64,000 nucleotides of DNA from assembly GCA_964017195.1 (NCBI GenBank), contig OZ024896.1, forward strand, positions 34,075,307 through 34,139,306, read 5' to 3'. This document shows positions 38,001 to 48,463 of this stretch, in pieces. Position numbers and translations under genes: made by a program. The DNA is from Siderastrea radians (Eukaryota > Cnidaria > Anthozoa > Scleractinia > Rhizangiidae). The notes under the pieces are model-generated. The model was given only the letters and a program-made list of their open reading frames with translations. It ran no database searches and was not told the origin of the DNA. Position 1 is the first letter of the stretch. Every line of letters begins with the position of its first letter.

Positions 38001-41000
38001 TCTAGACTTCCTTTACAATCCTTAATCTTGCCGTGTTGAGTCTGCGCCCCTAACTTGTAAACTAGAAATTCAAAGCACGTTAAGTTAAAAAAAAATGATT
38101 TCTTGTCTCCCAGCAACCAACCCTTCATCCGTGTGTGGAGCGAACCAGTTTCGCTGTGGCAGCAGTACAATCTGCATAGATGACAGTAAAGTTTGTGACA
38201 AACACCCCGACTGTCCCCATGGAGATGATGAAACGAAATGCGGTGAGTGCAGACTCCGAGAGATAAAATGTATTTTTTTTTACAGTACTCCAGAGTTTTC
38301 ACTTTACAACTGTCACAAACTCTAAGAAAGTAATGTTATTTGTTCCAATCTTTCTTGCCAAAACGGGCTTAATTTTAACGTTCCGTGTTTTGATTTTGTT
38401 GGCCAAGTTTCCTTTTCTGCGTGTACGAAATCGAATTTATCCTGTTAAAATCCATTTACCCTACTCTGCGCTTTGTTCAAGGCGCAGTACGAGTATCGTA
38501 GTGCGCGTGGTTGTGATTATCACCCGATGTACAATTCTCGTGTCCAGAACCATTCTCGTTCCCAAAGTCCCCGTTATCCTTTGCCAGCCTTCCGCTGGAA
38601 AAAGGTAACACGAGCTATGGGAACGAGTATGGCCCAGGACCTCTCCCTTTTTGGCCGGCAACAAGCTCGAAATTCGAATTTCCTACTCGATCTATAGGTC
38701 CCTATTAAAGCATGCACAACCAGCGTATTGCTCAGCACTGCATCCTGTGTCACTGGAGCGACTGATCTTAAACATGTGTTTCTGTTTGTTTCCAGACATC
38801 GACGAATGTTTAAGTCACAATGGGCACTGTCTGCACCAGTGTCATGACACAAAAACGGGGTTCTACTGCTCTTGTAAAGCGGGATATGAACTCATGGACG
38901 ACAAAAAGAGCTGTCAAGGTAAGAGCTGGGGAACGAGGATAACAGGTTGTCAAGAAATGACATTACAGCTGCGAATAATATAGAACAGTTGACTTCACTG
39001 TGAAAAAAACGTTTTCGGAAGATTTTTCTTGCAAATTTAATGGAACGTGAATTCGTGTTGTAAAAAGGCTATGCAGTCGTCAAATCGTGATTTCTATCAA
39101 CTGCAGAACAGATGGGATTGATGAACGTGCTAGAAAATTGCAAACGCGCGAAATCTAAAAAACAGTGGGTACGGTTGTATAAAACAATGCATCTGGGGTC
39201 TTACTTTTGTTCTGTTACTAACACTTGTTGTTTTCGTTCTCCAGATATAAACGAGTGCGATATTCCAGGCATGTGTAGCCAGCTCTGCTTCAACACAAAA
39301 GGAGGCTTCAAATGTTCTTGTCTTGATGGCTACGTTTTAGATCCCGATGGCAGAAAATGTCGTGCTACTGGTATGTGTAAAAACCCACCTTTGTCAGCAC
39401 ATCACTTCTCCCTTCTGGTCGCCATACATTTGTTGTAGTGCTGGTTGGGAGAAGTTGTTCAAATATCAAGAGTTCCTCCCTGGTGATCGTTTTCTTAATT
39501 CTCAACACCTGTGCACTTACTTGTGCATTGACGTTTCAAGGAGAAACCTGATGCTGATCACTATTGGGTCTTATAGGGTTAATTATTCCCTCGGCTTGCT
39601 TTAACCACTGTCTTCAAGATTTCCAATACCTATTAGTCTAAGAGTAGGGGCCGGAATAGGCGTTAACTCTCTTCCGTTTTCGGAATAAGCTAAACGGTGT
39701 TTTTGGTGACAGAATGAATAAAATTCAATACGGTTCACTCGGGAATTGTGTTCTTTTTCCAGTCAAAGGTTTTCATTTACTCGAAGCAAACTAGAGTTTT
39801 TGTTCCTTTGGGACCAGCGTTCCTTTGTTCTGTTATATCTGAACCGAAATAATTGGTAACAGAATAGTTCCATCACTGTAAATCTAGGTTTGAAGACCGT
39901 TTTCAAAGTGACACTTTTCGTCTTTCTCAGGACCTCGTCCTTCGCTCATCTTCAGCAACCGCCGGAACATTCGCCAGATAAGAATAGATGGCTCAGAATA
40001 CAAAGAGACAGTTCCCAGACTCAAGAACGCTGTCTCGCTGGACTTTGACTTTAAAACGAGCACGATTTACTGGACAGAGCAGACTGAGAAGAAAATACAA
40101 AGAGCTCGCATTGATCGGAATGCTTCAATGAAATTGAAAATTGTCAATGTCATGGAGCAGGGCCTGGAATACTCCTCAAAAATCGCGGTGGACTGGGTCG
40201 GGAGGAAGATTTATTGGGCCAGTCAAGGTATGTACACGACATTTCATTGAGCTAACATGAAGTATAAATGGTGACTAAAATTACTCGCTTGGTTTGCTTC
40301 ATTCTTAGTTGAAAGTAACATCTATATTGTATTCTATGTAGGTTCTATCGAAGTGTCGGAGTTGGATGGTTCATTTCGGCGCACTTTAATCACAGGTGGC
40401 ATCGAGAAGCCAAGCTCAATTGTTGTAGATCCCTCAGAAGGGTAAGGGGCATCAATGTCCTATATTTAAATGTGAGGAATATTGAATAATATTTAATAGA
40501 CAACAGCGGAGGAAATTGCTGCTCGAAGCTTACATTTAATATGGCCAAAGTGTTTAGTAATTTGTTAAAGACAGAACTGCCTAATAGCTTTCATTTAAAT
40601 GGAAATAGCCTTCGATTAAGTAGTTACATTCATTTAGATACAAAATATGGAACCGCATGGCATGATTAAGGGTTCGTTTCTGATGGTCAAAAGGATTTAA
40701 AACTCATGCTCATAATTTCTTTTTTTTTTTAAGGCTTTTATATTGGACGGACTGGGGCGACCCGGCCAAAATTGAACGAGCAAGCATGGACGGAAGTCAC
40801 CGCCAGGTCTTGATCAGCGGAGTCCACATGGAGTGGCCAGTGGATTTGGCGATCGATTACACAACAAAGAAACTGTATTGGATTGACGCTAAACTCAAAG
40901 TCATTAAACACTGCGATCTGGATGGGTTAAAGGTCCGTGAAGTGGTGAATCAAGGAATTAAGGATCCTTCAGCGGTAACACTGTTTGAGGATCATATGTA

Positions 41001-42544
41001 TTGGATTGATGAAAAGAAAATCTACAAAGCGAACAAGTTTACAGGCAAGAATAAGACGGTTCTGGTGAACGAGGCTTTCTCGCCGAAAGATCTACACATT
41101 TATCATCCGCAGAGACAACCTCAAGGTAATTGATTTTTAAAGAGTTTTAAAGGCGCGGTTGGCATTGTTAAGATCAAGCTAATGTTCATTTTAAACGCAA
41201 ATAAAACACGGCTATTTTTTAAGGCGACTAGAAACGAGTTCTTTTTTCGCGCAATTTAGTTCGGTTTACTTTTTGACGAAATTTAACACTTGCCTTTTTT
41301 TTGCGATCTAGCTGGTTCATTTGCAAAAGGACGAAAAACGCGTTGAATTTGACCGCTGTTTAGCCGAGTTTGTTTCTGTCGTGTCCATATAAAACGCGTT
41401 TATTTTTATTGTCATTAAATCCTTCGCAAAACGAAGAAAACCAGGATTTGTTTTCGTCAACTATCTGTAGAACAAACTGCTTAAAAAAATCCTCTTTAGA
41501 GGAAGCTGGCGATATTACCCTTCGTTAGTTCGTGGCTCGTTTGCGCCACCGTTCTCGTAATGATTCTACTTTTTTGTCTGTACTAATACCTGAAAATCCG
41601 GCATAGCCCAATTGCATCTACATTGATGAAAATCTCTTCTTTTTTCAGCTGTTACACCTTGTTCAAAAGACAACGGAAACTGCTCCCATCTGTGTCTGCT
41701 TTCCTACGGAAAGAAGTTTAGCTGTAGCTGTCCAAACGGACTCCACCTTCAACTGGACGGAAAAACATGTAATACAAGTAAGTTGCGTTACCTTTATTTG
41801 ATTCGTTGTGTGTAGTGTCATTGGAGGAAAAAACAACCCCTTTTCGTGCTCTTTCCTTTCTGCTCTTTTTGGTTTCTTTGCTTCTTCACTTTCTTTCGCT
41901 TTCGTTTTTTGTGCTCATTGCTTTTATGATTATTTTTTTTAACCTCTTCTTTCGTTTTGCACTCGAAGGAACGGTAGTGCACTTTCGCGCAAAAGTGCAC
42001 CTCAATTGTCGTTTGATATTTAACTAATTTAGATTAAAGTTATAGATTACTAGGTACTTAGCTTAGAGAAGAAAAAACCCGGCCTTTCCTTCTCATTCGT
42101 TACAGAAAAGGTTTGTTTAAACTAACTGATCTTTTCACAATGACATACAGAACACTCAGCTTAAAGTTCAATTTATTTGAAAAGAGTTTGGGTTAGGGTT
42201 CTCAAGGGCGGAGTGTCAAAGACCGTTGAAGATCCAAACGCAATATGCGGTGGTTTGTTCAAGACAATTTTTCACTTGTCAAAACACCATCTAAACAATC
42301 ATTGAATACCACTGTATAATAAACTCTGCAATAGCCAATCGGTTTCACCTACAACTTTCCAGCGCTTTCAATAACCTTTGTTCAGAAGTAGATAACAGAG
42401 CTATTCAAAGTGGGTGTGGATCTCCTGATCTGGTAAAAGATTTTTGTAAGCACTTAAAGTGAAAAACAAGACTAAGTTGGTGGCCTCAAAATTCTGAATT
42501 TATCAGGTGAGTTGATAAGGTAGATTGGCCACCGTAAAGAGATT

Positions 42545-42580
<36 letters not shown>

Positions 42581-42657
42581 GCGAATCCAATCTCTTTACG
42601 GTGGCCAATCTACCTTACAAACTCAGTTGATAAATCCAAAATTTTGTGTTTCAAGTC

Positions 42658-42692
<35 letters not shown>

Positions 42693-43924
42693 GACCCCCT
42701 TGTTTGTAAGTTGGTGGCCTCTCTTGTTTAACTACAAGATCTCAAAACACCATCAACAGGCGTCTTCTAATGAAACAACAGAAATACCACTAACGAATTA
42801 TGTCTACTGTTGTTTTCTAACAGCTGCGCCACCAACTACAAAATCTACACCAGAGACGACAACACCTCCTGTTGTGATGAATTACACTTCCAATCCTTCA
42901 GTGAACGTTGTGGCAAAACAAACTGGACAGAATGAGAGTAAGCCGAACTTTGGACTCATCTTCGGCCTCGTGTTCGGTATTCTGGCTGTGATTGTCGTTG
43001 TGTGTGTTGCTGTGTTTATCGTCGCAAGGAGAAAACGTTCACCTCGACTTGAGTAAGTGTCCTTTGTAAGATAGACATGGTACAAGTGTGATTAATTTTC
43101 AAAAATTAAAAATTGTAATAAAATACAAAACAAACAGCACGATAGGAAAGTACTGCTCAAAGGTTTTCGCTTGATGAATGGTCACACTTTAGGGTTTTAT
43201 CCACAGACTCAAATTAGAATCACCGTGTAAAGCATAATAAGCAGTACCACAGGAAAGTACTGCTAAGTAGCTTTCATTTGAATGGTCACACTTTAGGATT
43301 TTATCCACAGACTCAAAAGTTAGAACCACCTTGTACAGCATAATAAACAGCACCACAGGAAAGCACTGCTCTGTAACTTTCATTTCAATGGTCACACTTT
43401 AGGATTTCATCTGCGGACTCAAAAGTTAGAATCACCGTGTACAGCATAATACACAGTACCACAGGAAAGTACTGCTCAATAGCTTTCTTTTAGATGTTCA
43501 CACTTTATAACTTCAACCACAGACACAAAAGTTAAAAAGGTCTTGTGCAGCATAAGAAACAGTACCACAACACTGATTAGTAGCTTTAACTTATATATCG
43601 TCATTTTTTTTATTTCTTTCTTCTTCTTTCAAGGGGGTCATTTTAGAAATGTGTTCAAATTTTCCGTGTCCATGACCCTAATTCAACTTCTTCCTTGTTT
43701 GCAGAATTCTTTATACTGTGGACACCGAAACAACAGACGATAAAGCCGTCATGGTGAATGGCGTATACCATAAGAGATCCGCGGCAATTTTTAAAGGAAA
43801 CATGAACAGAGACTTCCATAATATCAACTACGAGGATCAAAAAAGCGTGGAAGACGAGGAAGAATATGAAGATGATGATGATAGGCGTCCAGTTATTCCT
43901 GTTGTAAATGGCGATATCGTATGA
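25934..43924 (+). CDS. LDL receptor family protein (LDLR/VLDLR/LRP8-like), complete, 18 exons
   Basis: A type I endocytic receptor of the core LDLR class. Exons: 25934-26009, 26532-26645, 32123-32257, 33439-33567, 33760-33870, 35131-35256, 35620-35760, 35842-35958, 37307-37390, 38114-38242, 38796-38918, 39245-39370, 39931-40227, 40342-40441, 40734-41125, 41649-41777, 42824-43052, 43705-43924. The sum is 2778 bases, or 925 residues plus TGA; every junction is GT-AG and phase is kept. Domain order: signal peptide, LDLa 1-7 (a Pro/Thr linker precedes LDLa6), a Thr/Pro linker exon, LDLa8, two Ca-type EGFs, a YWTD propeller, EGF3, a Thr/Pro stalk, a membrane helix, and an acidic cytoplasmic tail. 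Eight LDLa modules and this order match VLDLR/LRP8. The family binds lipoproteins or vitellogenin-type ligands by calcium-dependent acidic pockets; the specific ligand here is unknown. An in-frame upstream ATG at 25745 exists, but the Met at 25934 gives the signal peptide directly. Confidence 0.95.
26532..26645 (+). CDS. LDLR-like exon 2: LDLa module 1
   Basis: Six cysteines in LDLa spacing, [20 protein letters not shown] then [10 protein letters not shown]. The calcium-acidic cluster is complete, and Trp precedes the CDG (the ligand-Lys docking aromatic). Acceptor TTGCTAG, donor GTGAGT, phase 1 to 1. Confidence 0.93.
26646..32122 (+). other. 5.5-kb intron 2 of the LDLR-like gene
   Basis: No LDLa cysteine pattern or other exon was found on either strand. 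It is AT-rich single-copy-looking sequence with a few short ORFs judged to be chance. It follows exon 2 and could hold regulatory elements, none of which I can identify. Confidence 0.5.
32123..32257 (+). CDS. LDLR-like exon 3: LDLa module 2
   Basis: [20 protein letters not shown] then [20 protein letters not shown] ending RC. It has a longer last loop before the sixth cysteine. Trp precedes the CDG. Acceptor TTATTTCAG, donor GTAAGT. Confidence 0.93.
32508..32709. mobile_element. MITE, TAAGGCCCAGTTCAGACGCC ends
   Basis: TAAGGCCCAGTTCAGACGCC at the left and GGCGTCTGAACTGGGCCTA at the right are near-perfect inverted repeats. GCGGCACACTTTGCCGTAC-like sequence pairs inside. It sits in the intron after exon 3. 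Confidence 0.75.
33439..33870 (+). CDS. LDLR-like exons 4-5: LDLa modules 3 and 4
   Basis: Module 3 (33439-33567): [20 protein letters not shown] then [15 protein letters not shown]; it has Leu where a ligand-docking aromatic is usual. Module 4 (33760-33870): [20 protein letters not shown] then [15 protein letters not shown], with Phe at that site. Each module is one exon, phase 1 to 1. Confidence 0.93.
34064..34326. mobile_element. MITE, GGGGAC(C)GGTCATTATTT ends
   Basis: CGGGGACGGGTCATTATTTG at the left is matched inverted by AAATAATGACCGGTCCCCAG at the right. The inner parts (GGCTGGTGCAAATGGAGGG and its complement-like CCCTATTTGCACCAGCC) pair too. The ends resemble the termini of the 7-kb element at 55012-61958. 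Confidence 0.75.
34380..35008 (+). repeat. Tandem ~106-bp repeat, about six units
   Basis: The unit contains CCTTGTACAGCATAATAAAC, AGTACCACAGGAAAGTACTG, AGCTTTCATTTGAATGGTC, ACACTTTAGGATTTCATCC and ACAGACTCAAAAGTTAGA. Starts are spaced about 105-106 bp (34584, 34690, 34796, 34901). It lies in the intron between LDLa4 and LDLa5. Inverted or direct copies lie at 4935-5070, 23280-23510 and 43125-43570. Confidence 0.9.
35131..35256 (+). CDS. LDLR-like exon 6: LDLa module 5
   Basis: [20 protein letters not shown] then [16 protein letters not shown]. Tyr precedes the CDG. Acceptor TGCAATCACAG, donor GTAAGC, phase 1 to 1. Confidence 0.93.
35620..35958 (+). CDS. LDLR-like exons 7-8: Pro/Thr linker, LDLa modules 6 and 7
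   Basis: 35620-35760 begins with [10 protein letters not shown] and then LDLa6 ([20 protein letters not shown] then [16 protein letters not shown]; Trp docking site). 35842-35958 is LDLa7 ([20 protein letters not shown] then [15 protein letters not shown]; Gln in place of the aromatic). Phase 1 to 1 in both. Confidence 0.92.
37175..37292 (+). repeat. ~22-bp minisatellite (CTAATTTATTCTGGACTTGTA)
   Basis: Five imperfect units of (C/G)TAATTTATTCTGxACTTGT end about 15 bp before the acceptor of the Thr/Pro linker exon at 37307. Confidence 0.75.
37307..37390 (+). CDS. LDLR-like exon 9: Thr/Pro-rich linker
   Basis: Encodes 28 residues, [20 protein letters not shown] then EPTPESEN, with no cysteine; probably O-glycosylated. 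Acceptor ACCCAG, donor GTAAGT, phase 1 to 1, so it can be skipped without a frame change. Confidence 0.85.
38114..38242 (+). CDS. LDLR-like exon 10: LDLa module 8
   Basis: [20 protein letters not shown] then [16 protein letters not shown]. The calcium-ligand acids of the module are kept (CD, DC, DE), but the usual DCxDGSDE is DCPHGDDE and the docking aromatic is replaced by Lys. Phase 1 to 1. Confidence 0.92.
38796..39370 (+). CDS. LDLR-like exons 11-12: EGF modules 1 and 2
   Basis: 38796-38918 begins [20 protein letters not shown]; 39245-39370 begins [20 protein letters not shown]. Both have six cysteines, the calcium-binding D-I-(D/N)-E-C start and the aromatic F/Y-x-C-x-C core. They correspond to the EGF-A/EGF-B pair of LDLR that precedes the propeller. 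Confidence 0.94.
39931..41125 (+). CDS. LDLR-like exons 13-15: YWTD beta-propeller
   Basis: Exons 39931-40227, 40342-40441 and 40734-41125 give about 263 residues, the right size for a six-bladed propeller. Blade motifs: [46 protein letters not shown] and DHMYWIDEK. The donor of the middle exon is in phase 2 (GAAGG/GTAAGG) and the last exon completes Gly then LLYWTD. In the family this domain drives ligand release at low pH. Confidence 0.95.
41649..41777 (+). CDS. LDLR-like exon 16: EGF module 3
   Basis: [20 protein letters not shown] then [17 protein letters not shown]; six cysteines, equivalent to EGF-C of LDLR. Phase 1 to 1. Confidence 0.93.
42490..42690. mobile_element. MITE, copy of the family at 17661-17870
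   Basis: GAATTTATCAGGTGAGTTGA, GGCCACCGTAAAGAGATTGA and GCTGACGTTTTGAGCGTTAG pair with TCTTTACGGTGGCCAATCTA and ACTCAGTTGATAAATCC. The flank CCCCACCGACGCAGCACCAC matches inverted sequence near 17624-17645. Confidence 0.75.
42824..43052 (+). CDS. LDLR-like exon 17: Thr/Pro stalk and transmembrane segment
   Basis: [15 protein letters not shown] stalk with a possible N-glycosylation site (NYT), then a hydrophobic helix ([20 protein letters not shown] then VFIVA) followed by the stop-transfer RRKR. Donor GA/GTAAGT, phase 2. Confidence 0.94.
43125..43570 (+). repeat. Tandem ~106-bp repeat, about four units
   Basis: Same unit and orientation as 34380-35008 (AGCATAATAAACAGCACCAC, GGTCACACTTTAGGATTTCA). 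It lies in the intron just before the exon for the cytoplasmic tail. Confidence 0.88.
43705..43924 (+). CDS. LDLR-like exon 18: cytoplasmic tail
   Basis: Completes Glu, then [20 protein letters not shown] and YHKR..., with FHNINYEDQ in the middle, an acidic run ([11 protein letters not shown]) and the C-terminus NGDIV then TGA. There is no canonical NPxY; NGVY and FHNINY sit where one would be expected. The tail is about 75 residues, longer than human LDLR's. Confidence 0.92.
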
Positions 43925-46900
43925 TATTACCCTACAGCATGGTGTATAACAAATATTTCACCTTCGTGATGATGTAATCCAGTGCTGTCTGAAGACGCGC
44001 TGAAGGAGCGTAACTGCTTCCCCCGGTTTCGGCACTGTATTTCCCTCGTTCGAGGGGGGTGCAGAGCAAGAAAGAATTAAGTAATGGGGGAGGTGTAGGA
44101 TCGCTTGCCAAGAGCTGGCAAGTTAGGTCTCTTTCATTCATGGAAGATTTTGTCGAGGCTCGATTTTAAGAGGAGGGTTAGGATTTCAAGTGAAGAAAGA
44201 GTAATTCAAATAAACGAGCCGCTGACTAGAAGGCATAGTCGAGGGTTTCAAGATAAAACGTTTTTGGTAAAGTTTATTTTGGTAATTTAACTCAGTTGGA
44301 CGTAGCCTCGAATTTCGGTTGTAATAAATTATGAGGCCTAATTTACAAAATCTCATTTATTCACTTCAATTTGAAGATGTGAAATAAATTAAATTATTAA
44401 TTTAATTTATTTACGTCATTAAGAGGCATGAAATGCTCTTCGAAGAATTTCAACTGACCTGTAAAGCGCGAAAGTCGAAATATATAAGAGAGGATCTTGT
44501 TTTCACATTTTTTGCCTTTTAAAAATCCCGATAAACTGGTTTGAGCGGAATTGCTTACGTTCTTCAAATCCTGTCAAACTAGTTTGGGCATCAGCTGTTC
44601 GAACATAGATTAATTTGCTTTTGGCTATAACCTTTATTTTAAGTTGACATAATTACATAATTTGTATAAAAGAGAGAGTGGTGTAATTTTTATACATGAG
44701 TGTGCATAATTTGATGTCGTCCCACACTCGGCATACATTAATACTTAGAATATTTTTTTGGTTAAATTGTAAAGCAATTAAGCTTATAAGGGCGAAGAAT
44801 ATAATTGTACTATTTAATATTTATTTAACAGTCATAATTTTTCTAACATAACATGCATTATTTAGTTGTCTTTGTTCCGGTCCTTTAGATTATTCGCTGT
44901 GAGTCTAGAATGATAGCTTTGTTTTATAATCCTAGTCTAAACACCAAAGGAAACGTTTCGTTAAAAAGTTAATAGTGTAGGCTGTACGAAAAATAACGCA
45001 GAAAAATTTAAAGTATGAATTTGCTTTATTCAAGGTTACCTTAATTCAATTGTCGGTTATTTCTGGCTTAATTAATTTAGTTTATAACAAAAAATCATTG
45101 CACGTCAAGCATTAACCCAACCAGTGGAATGGTTTATCTGCAGTGTTTCAAAATAACGATCTTTTTTCACACAAAACTCGCGATTATAAATATTTATAAA
45201 GCATTAGAATTTACTCCAACGACTTGGCAGTTGGAGTTAAGGCTCGCTTAAGTTTTACACTGTGTGTATTTTAGTAGGCACGTTTTTGTGATACATATTC
45301 ACGTTTCAAAGCATTAGGTTTCTTGTTAAGTATATTTTCACAATGCTATTTGTATCACATACATTAGACATAGTTTTTTGCGCTACTTTAGAAATAGGTT
45401 ACATTTCAAATAACCGTTGCGTCTTCGTAGTTAGCTTAAATGCGTCATTGTTTCTTGCAGTAGTGGAAATAGTATACAACTAGACCTCATGTTTGTGTGT
45501 GTATTTATTAGTTTGTTTGCTTCAATAGTTTGTTTGTTTTATTTACTTCAATTGTCAGTGAAAGATGTCTTTGCGAAGTTGTTTCGCAATCTATCGTAAG
45601 TTAAGCTCTTGTTTAAGAATTTTAATGCATTTGGTTTATGAATAACAAACAAATGAAATTATGTTGGCGCTATTGTTTATTGGCCGTCATGTAATTATAA
45701 AGCTTGAAATGTAAATATAGATATATTAAGATATATGAGAAATAGGTTAGATATAATTACATGAACGTATTCATATTGTTGTACATCCTAATAATTAAGC
45801 AAATGCAGTTGTAAATGTTTTGTTTGCGGACTTATTGTAAATAACGCTTAGGAAACGACACTCATTCATTTGATATTCATTTGAAGGGAAACTTGGGGAG
45901 AAAATCAAGTTTTGTTGTAAGTTAGTCCTTATCAATCACGAGCACTACAAGCACAATATGTCAAACTGGAATATCTTTACAGAGCTCTACACTCTTAGAA
46001 TCTCCTCGAATTCCACCAGCTTTGATTTGATAATGTCAGTGTTGGTAAGCAATGAAGATTAACTGCAATCACATCCTCCCCCCGCCCCCTTGAAAAAGCA
46101 AGAAAGAAGTCATAAATTGTCGGGATCCGTTTCATGTAATTTCTTCGTAGTTCACACTAAAGGTTACGTTGACTCCCTTCAAATGTAATCAAAAATTAAA
46201 TAAGGCAGATGAAAATTAACTAAACGTTGCCACGGCATTACAACTCGTTTTCAGTGTAAAAAGTTTTAGAGTGGTATTTTGTTTCTCTGTGGTAGTCACT
46301 TTCGAATTAATGAAGCTGTGCTTTAGTGATGTACGTTTGAATTGAAGCGATCAGCTTCCTTTGTTACTGGTTGATGCTGTGTTGCTTTATGAATAAAACT
46401 AGAAAACATTAGCATCTCTTGTCTGGTAAAATGGGTTAAATTATTTAGGGGTTTCTTTCTTTAATCATACAGTCTTAGAAATTCCTCAATTTGACTGTAC
46501 AAAAGCGGGAGCCTCCTGTCAAAACCTTGCTAAAATGACGTAATAGGTGCAAAACAAAGCTGCACAAGGGGCTAGTGTTTCAACTGAGTATGCTAAAGCG
46601 ACACTTTCCATAAATGATCGTTGTCAAAAGTTTCTCGTTCTCCACAGGAAGATGCCAGGCATTTCTATCGTGTATAAATCATCTACTTGAAAAGCTAACA
46701 TGCGTGAATAATTTCTTTGACTATGAGTTTTGAAAACAAAACAAAAAAACTCACTAAAATCTTTGTCAGGAACTACAAGGCTAAAAACTGGAATTGGAGC
46801 CGCATGAACTTTCCAAGCTTAAATCAGTACAGGTTCAGGTGCGATACCTAATAACAGAGGCACCTAACGAAAAAATTTAATGGAAATATTTTAAATGTCG

Positions 46901-48022
46901 TTTAAAATATTCTGATTGTTTCAGGGCATTTTGAAGGGATATTTGTGTAAGATAACATAAGCTGACCTCCTCCCAAAACGAAAGGAATTAATTTTTCCAT
47001 ATAAAAAAAGTTTGAGGTGACATTTCCCCAAAGAAAACTCAACTTTTCTTCACAATTTCTTCCAAATTTCTGAGGCGGATTTGGCCTTCTGAACAAATAT
47101 TCCACCGAAATGTTCTGTTGGGTGCTCCTGAGATTAGCAAATATTGGAGTGGTTTTCAAATGTGTGTCGTAAAACCAAAACCAAGTAATTACTCTAACCA
47201 ATCACAAAAGGAACAAAACATCAAATGAACTAATCAGAAATTGAGGTAAATACAAGTAATTAGCGTTAAGCGCGGGAAAACGCTTGCGACCAAGTCGCGA
47301 TTGGTTTTGGTTTTACGTCTGATTGGTTGAGAAAGTGGCGTGACCTTTTTTAACCAATCAGAGCGCGTTGTAAAGCAAAACCAAAGTAAACACAGTATTT
47401 CGACACTCATTTGAGAACTGCTCTATCACGAATTCTTCGAGATGAATTTGAGAACAATACCAACTAGTGAAATGATGCTCAATTTAAAAAAAAATCACTG
47501 CAATCCATCCTTCGTTTAATTCAGCGTTCTTTGCATGAGCTCCACGTTTACAAAATTCAGCGAAAATTGCAGCATTTATAAACGTTTGAATGGCTGTGTT
47601 GTCACATACTGTGTCTGAGGCAAACGCAAACGACTGTAAATTTGACGTTTTCCAAAGGGAAATATCTTATTCATTATATTCAACACATTTTCATATTTGC
47701 TACAGTTACTATTATAGAATAGCGGAATCTAACCATTATCTATTACCTGTGTTTTGCAAGACTGCATTTAATTTTCGAATGCATCCTTTGAAGCAAGTTT
47801 CCATAACTTTCTTTCCTACTTGGGTCTACTTGGCATACTCACTAAATTTTGTACGCACTTTCTACTTTTTTTTGCTTTGTTTCTTTTTCGAGCGAACTTC
47901 TAAACACCGAAATTCAGTTCTAATTTCTAAAACGAAAGCCTTAATCGCTATAATTGTTATTGCCAGAAGACTTATAATCATGACCGTATCCTTGGAAAAC
48001 AAATAGGGGTTCCCGTTGTTTC
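43925..48022. other. AT-rich 3' UTR and intergenic stretch
   Basis: No coding exon is seen. Candidate AATAAA signals for the LDLR-like gene occur near 44323, 44382 and 46389, so the 3' UTR could be short or about 2.4 kb. Many ATTTA motifs and a run of AT-rich sequence fill 44300-46400. 46900-47430 has CCAATCA-containing repeat sequence that is also seen near 33290-33380. Confidence 0.5.
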
Positions 48023-48463
48023 CTAAAAGTCCGTGGTTATATTGACCCATTCCTGATCGGCTTCTTTTTGATAAAACGGCGCGAACGTTTTAGCCTCCGT
48101 TTTACACGTCTCAGCTGAAGGACGCTCCTCTGGATTTCCCTTCCAGCACTTTTCCGTCAGCTCTTTCCAGAGAATAGGAGGCGGTTTGCAACCTTTGACA
48201 TCTCCTGGACGATCGCCGCCGTCCACCAAGCTGAAGAAATCTACCAGCGTTTTTGCTTGAACGGATTGGAAGGCCCTCTTTACATACCACATCTCCCACA
48301 AAATCAGCCCCAGGCTGTAGATGTCTGCTTTGCTGTCGTACACCTGAGAATGAAACACTTCAGGGGCCATACAAAAAGGGGTACCCACTAAAGTACCCGT
48401 GATGTCTACCGCTGGTTTAGATGCGCCAACGTCAGCGATCCTCACTGAGTTCTCTTCTGATAG
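48023..48463 (-). CDS. GTPase-kinase last exon: kinase C-lobe
   Basis: Begins LSEENSVRIADVGASKP; DVG (48433-48425) stands in for DFG. Then GTPFCMAPEVF (activation-segment end), SKADIYSLGLILWEMWY (C-lobe helix F) and CWKGNPEERPSA (C-lobe Arg motif). 146 residues and a TAA stop. Acceptor ATTGTAG. Confidence 0.93.
   Translation of the reverse strand, partial: LSEENSVRIADVGASKPAVDITGTLVGTPFCMAPEVFHSQVYDSKADIYSLGLILWEMWYVKRAFQSVQAKTLVDFFSLVDGGDRPGDVKGCKPPPILWKELTEKCWKGNPEERPSAETCKTEAKTFAPFYQKEADQEWVNITTDF

Noticed and set aside
47590..48006. 138-residue plus-strand ORF
   Set aside because: No domain or splice context; it overlaps the region just downstream of the kinase stop on the other strand.
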